Assembly: GCA_040757335.1 (NCBI GenBank)
Contig: JBFLXB010000015.1
Span: 1-64,000, forward strand
Source of the DNA: Nitrospirota bacterium
GTDB taxonomy: Bacteria > Nitrospirota > Nitrospiria > 2-01-FULL-66-17
DNA length: 64,000 nucleotides
Reading direction: 5' to 3'
Shown: in pieces, positions 61,752 through 64,000 of the stretch
How the letters are laid out: each line of letters opens with the position of its first letter
Position numbering within the stretch: position 1 is the stretch's first letter
Position numbers and translations under genes: made by a program
Notes under the pieces: generated by a model
What the model was told of the DNA's origin: nothing
Seen by the model: only the letters and a program-made list of their open reading frames with translations
The model's database searches: none

Positions 61752-63386
61752 TTACCGAACCGGCGCGGTCGGTTCCTCGCGCAACTCCTCGGCTTCTCGC
61801 TGGATGCGGTGCCGTTCAGCCTTGGATTCCAGGATCACGTGTTCGAGCGCTTCATCGGACACCTGGGTCAACTGCGCCGCCGCGTCTTTCATCGCACCGT
61901 GCTCGACTGCGCGTGACAGGATCTCCGCCTTGGTGGCGCCCTTGCTCTTGCCCAGGAAGGGCTTGATGATGAGATAGACCACGTCGCGCACCGGCATATA
62001 TCGGAGAAACCGCCTCAAGAGCCGGAACGTCTGGATCGGGTAGTGCCGTAATTTGTACAGAAACAGCCGTTTGAAGCCGGCGGTGCGTTCGGCGTTGATG
62101 ACCTCGCCGGGCAGACAGGTAGGGTCGATTTCCGAACACTTGAAGTACTTGTACCAATCCGTGGCGTCGTTGACCAAACCGCGGTGCACATACTCCTGCC
62201 AGAGCGGCGTGCCTCGATAGACGCACAGTCGATTGAAGCCGAAGGTGTCCAGCCGCAGGCGGGATGCAAAATCGAATGTCGCCCGCATGTCTTCGACGGT
62301 CTCGTCCGGGTTGCCGACGGTAAAAAATCCGTGCACGATTTCGATGCCGGCCCGTTTGGCATTGGTGACTGCGGACTCGACGTCCTCCAATGTCTGTTCC
62401 TTTTTCAGCCGATCGAGCACCTTCTGGCTTCCGCTCTCGATCCCGAACATCAGGGTTCGGCAGTGCGCCTTGGCCATGATGGGGAACAAATGCTGGCAGA
62501 CGGAATCGACCCGTCCCTCCACGCCCCACTCGATGTCGATCCTCTGGTCGATGATACCCTGACAGATCGCCTCGATCCGTTTGGGTTTGAGCAGGAAATG
62601 GTCGTCCACGAAATAGACCGCGCCGTACCCGAGCTCCTGCAGGTGCTTGAACTCCGCCACCACGTGTTCGGCGCTTCGAAAGCGCCATTTCCCGTCGTTG
62701 AAGATCGGGATGTCGCAAAACACACAGGGCCACGGGCAGCCGCGGGACGTCTGCATGGTGGTGAAGCGCTTCATCGACAGCACCGCCGGCACGTCGAGCG
62801 GCATGGACTCGATGAAATCGAGTTTCAGGCTGTCGCGGTCTGGAAAGGGCCACTGGTCGAGATTGCGCTCGGTGGGGCGGTTGGGATTGTTGATGACCCG
62901 GTCGTCCTTCATCCAGGTCAGGCCCTGTACGGCCTCGGGGTCGTTGAGATGCGCCAGGAGGTCGAGGATCAACTGCTCACCGTCGCCGCGGCACACGAAG
63001 TCGACTTCGGGACACTGCAGCTTCACCAACCCCGCGTTCAGCGAGGCGAAGACCCCGCCGAACGCGAGCTTGACCGCGGAATCCACCGCGCGGATCTTAC
63101 GGGCCAGGATCTTTGCGTAGGGGTAGCTGGTCGTGCTGAGAAAACTCATGCCCACCAGCGCGGGACGCTGGCGCCGGATCTCCTCAATGATGACGTGGTC
63201 GGGCGTCTCGGGATTGGCCTGATCGAACATGACGCACTCGTGGCCATCGCGTTTGAGCACCGCGGAGAGCGACATGATGCCGATGGGGGGAAAGCCCATC
63301 ACCCGGATATTGCCGTTCTTGGCCCGGGTCTTGGCTGGCAGCGCGTAAAATTGAGGATCGCGGATATGGATCAGGAAGACGCGAAT
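61752..63386 (-). CDS. B12-binding-domain radical SAM protein, probable ATT start
   Basis: About 544 residues. The N-terminal cobalamin-binding-like Rossmann domain is followed by a radical SAM core with CX3CX2C in RGCPWPCVFCDIP binding the 4Fe-4S cluster, and an iron-protein SPASM-like tail is not visible. The conserved opening strand IRVFLIHIRDPQFYALP lies upstream of the first ATG/GTG (63302). The only in-frame initiator that keeps it is ATT at 63386, preceded by GAGG, because an in-frame TAA closes the frame further upstream. Such enzymes typically modify lipids, hopanoids or cofactors. Substrate unknown. Confidence 0.88.
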   Translation of the reverse strand: MRVFLIHIRDPQFYALPAKTRAKNGNIRVMGFPPIGIMSLSAVLKRDGHECVMFDQANPETPDHVIIEEIRRQRPALVGMSFLSTTSYPYAKILARKIRAVDSAVKLAFGGVFASLNAGLVKLQCPEVDFVCRGDGEQLILDLLAHLNDPEAVQGLTWMKDDRVINNPNRPTERNLDQWPFPDRDSLKLDFIESMPLDVPAVLSMKRFTTMQTSRGCPWPCVFCDIPIFNDGKWRFRSAEHVVAEFKHLQELGYGAVYFVDDHFLLKPKRIEAICQGIIDQRIDIEWGVEGRVDSVCQHLFPIMAKAHCRTLMFGIESGSQKVLDRLKKEQTLEDVESAVTNAKRAGIEIVHGFFTVGNPDETVEDMRATFDFASRLRLDTFGFNRLCVYRGTPLWQEYVHRGLVNDATDWYKYFKCSEIDPTCLPGEVINAERTAGFKRLFLYKLRHYPIQTFRLLRRFLRYMPVRDVVYLIIKPFLGKSKGATKAEILSRAVEHGAMKDAAAQLTQVSDEALEHVILESKAERHRIQREAEELREEPTAPVR

Positions 63387-63552
63387 GGGAGCCTCGTTTC
63401 TACGAGTACGGGTGTGTGAGGAATCGGATTACTGACTCTCCTTGTCGTTGCATCCCAACTTCAACGCGACCGAGACAGTAACAGGGACATGGTCGGTCCG
63501 TCAATCGTCAGAGTCCAAGGCGGTTGCGGCGGTCTTCCAGTCGCCAGTGAGG

Positions 63553-64000
63553 TCACGGGAGCACCCGCTGTTTCTGGAGCGCCTCCAGAACGTCCGCCAC
63601 GTAGGATTCCATTAACGCGTGTCGATCGGTCTGGAGCTTGGTTTGCGTGACCGCGGCCCAGATCAGCTTCTCGGTTTCGACGTCGTAGAGGTTCACTTCC
63701 GCCACGGCGTATTCGGCTTCCTGCGCCATCGGGTAGCCGCCGCCGTAGTACGCGGGCCAAGTGCCGTAGTATTCCGGCAAGCGGGAGGCGGCTGGATCCT
63801 GCGAATAGCGCAGGCTGGCCGTCTTGTCGACCAGCCTGGTCAGCAGCAGGGTGTCGGCGCCAGCCTCCTTGAGTCGAGCGGCCATCACTTCCTTGTCGGG
63901 AGGCTTCTCTTCGGGCACGATCTGATGACCCGGGACCGCGTCGAGACCTCGCGCTTTCAACTGCCGAACGAATTCATCCTCCAAGCGCGGCCGGTTCTTC
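63553..64000 (-). CDS. Hypothetical protein (5' end beyond the window)
   Basis: About 149 residues visible. The frame is open to the right edge, so the start is outside. It reads LEDEFVRQLKARGLDAVPGHQIVPEE, LKEAGADTLLLTRLVDK, then AEYAVAEVNLYDVETEKLIWAAVTQTKL and a C-terminal helix. This pattern, a variable-solubility factor turned into a strand-rich domain with a conserved LIW, resembles the small lipoproteins of the DUF4136/LpoB-like class, but I do not assign it. A Tyr/Gly-rich insert (YYGTWPAYYGGGYP) lies in the middle. Confidence 0.7.
   Translation of the reverse strand, partial: KNRPRLEDEFVRQLKARGLDAVPGHQIVPEEKPPDKEVMAARLKEAGADTLLLTRLVDKTASLRYSQDPAASRLPEYYGTWPAYYGGGYPMAQEAEYAVAEVNLYDVETEKLIWAAVTQTKLQTDRHALMESYVADVLEALQKQRVLP

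Overview
The window is a GC-rich chromosomal segment from a Gram-negative, outer-membrane-bearing bacterium. Lipobox proteins, outer-membrane barrels, an Mrp/ApbC ATPase, two-part glycine decarboxylase (gcvPA/gcvPB), a B12-binding radical SAM protein, DUF3015, DUF4105, DUF3570 and DUF4266 families and many short palindromic spacer repeats suit Nitrospirota, Methylomirabilota (NC10) or a deltaproteobacterial-type lineage. The sequence alone does not fix the phylum. There is no prophage, insertion sequence or CRISPR array. Four tRNA genes are present: Arg-ACG, Ser-GCT, Ser-TGA and Val-CAC.

Layout. 1-8.3 kb: AhpC-type peroxiredoxin (cut by the left edge), VIT/CCC1 metal transporter, ClpS, a DUF255 thioredoxin-like protein, an Nramp-like carrier, Mrp ATPase and a response-regulator diguanylate cyclase. 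8.3-11.4 kb: three tRNAs separated by a DUF2155 lipoprotein, a VCBS-repeat lipoprotein and a 79-80 bp tandem repeat array. 11.4-22.1 kb (all minus): livK-livH-livM-livG-livF run by start/stop overlap into gcvT-gcvPA-gcvPB-sdhA/frdA. Branched-chain-type amino-acid uptake is thus transcriptionally joined to glycine cleavage and a flavoprotein dehydrogenase. Every junction without a gene overlap carries a different palindromic or inverted repeat, and two of the repeats encode the C-termini of GcvT and GcvPB. 22.2-31.5 kb: DUF4105 and DUF3015 proteins, an AbiEii-type toxin with its partner, pyrF, a PilZ protein, an orphan FbpC/PotA-like ATPase, an RMD1-like membrane protein, polyprenyl diphosphate synthase and a small TPR lipoprotein. 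31.6-36.7 kb: a small periplasmic protein, two decayed barrel fragments, then pgi-gnd-pgl (no zwf) and a zinc-ribbon protein.

36.7-52.9 kb (minus) is the most striking region: 17 consecutive genes, most overlapping by 4 nt, with no gap above 9 nt. They encode an HzsA-related tri-haem PD40 lipoprotein, a small haem-motif lipoprotein, an SH3-barrel, an outer-membrane barrel, a TlpA thioredoxin, DUF4266, DUF3570, ApbE flavin transferase, a coiled-coil periplasmic protein, three TPR proteins, a 110-residue protein, ExbB/TolQ, two ExbD/TolR and an AgmX/TonB-type protein. One TolQ with two different TolR, an AgmX-type C-terminal domain, TPR lipoproteins and outer-membrane barrels recall the Agl-Glt trans-envelope machinery of Myxococcus. 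Here this is welded to a cytochrome/flavinylation module. The first ExbD has Asn where the proton-carrying Asp should be; the second keeps Asp. I infer a proton-motive-force-driven envelope machine tied to extracytoplasmic redox proteins; its function is not known from sequence.

53.1-64 kb: a MATE exporter, a GYD protein followed by a decayed YceI fragment, a periplasmic rhodanese, a polytopic membrane protein, a two-component cluster (response regulator, a histidine kinase with an N-terminal Rossmann domain, a Cache-HAMP-PAS histidine kinase), a small DUF6982-like protein, a B12-binding radical SAM protein with an unusual start, and a protein cut by the right edge.
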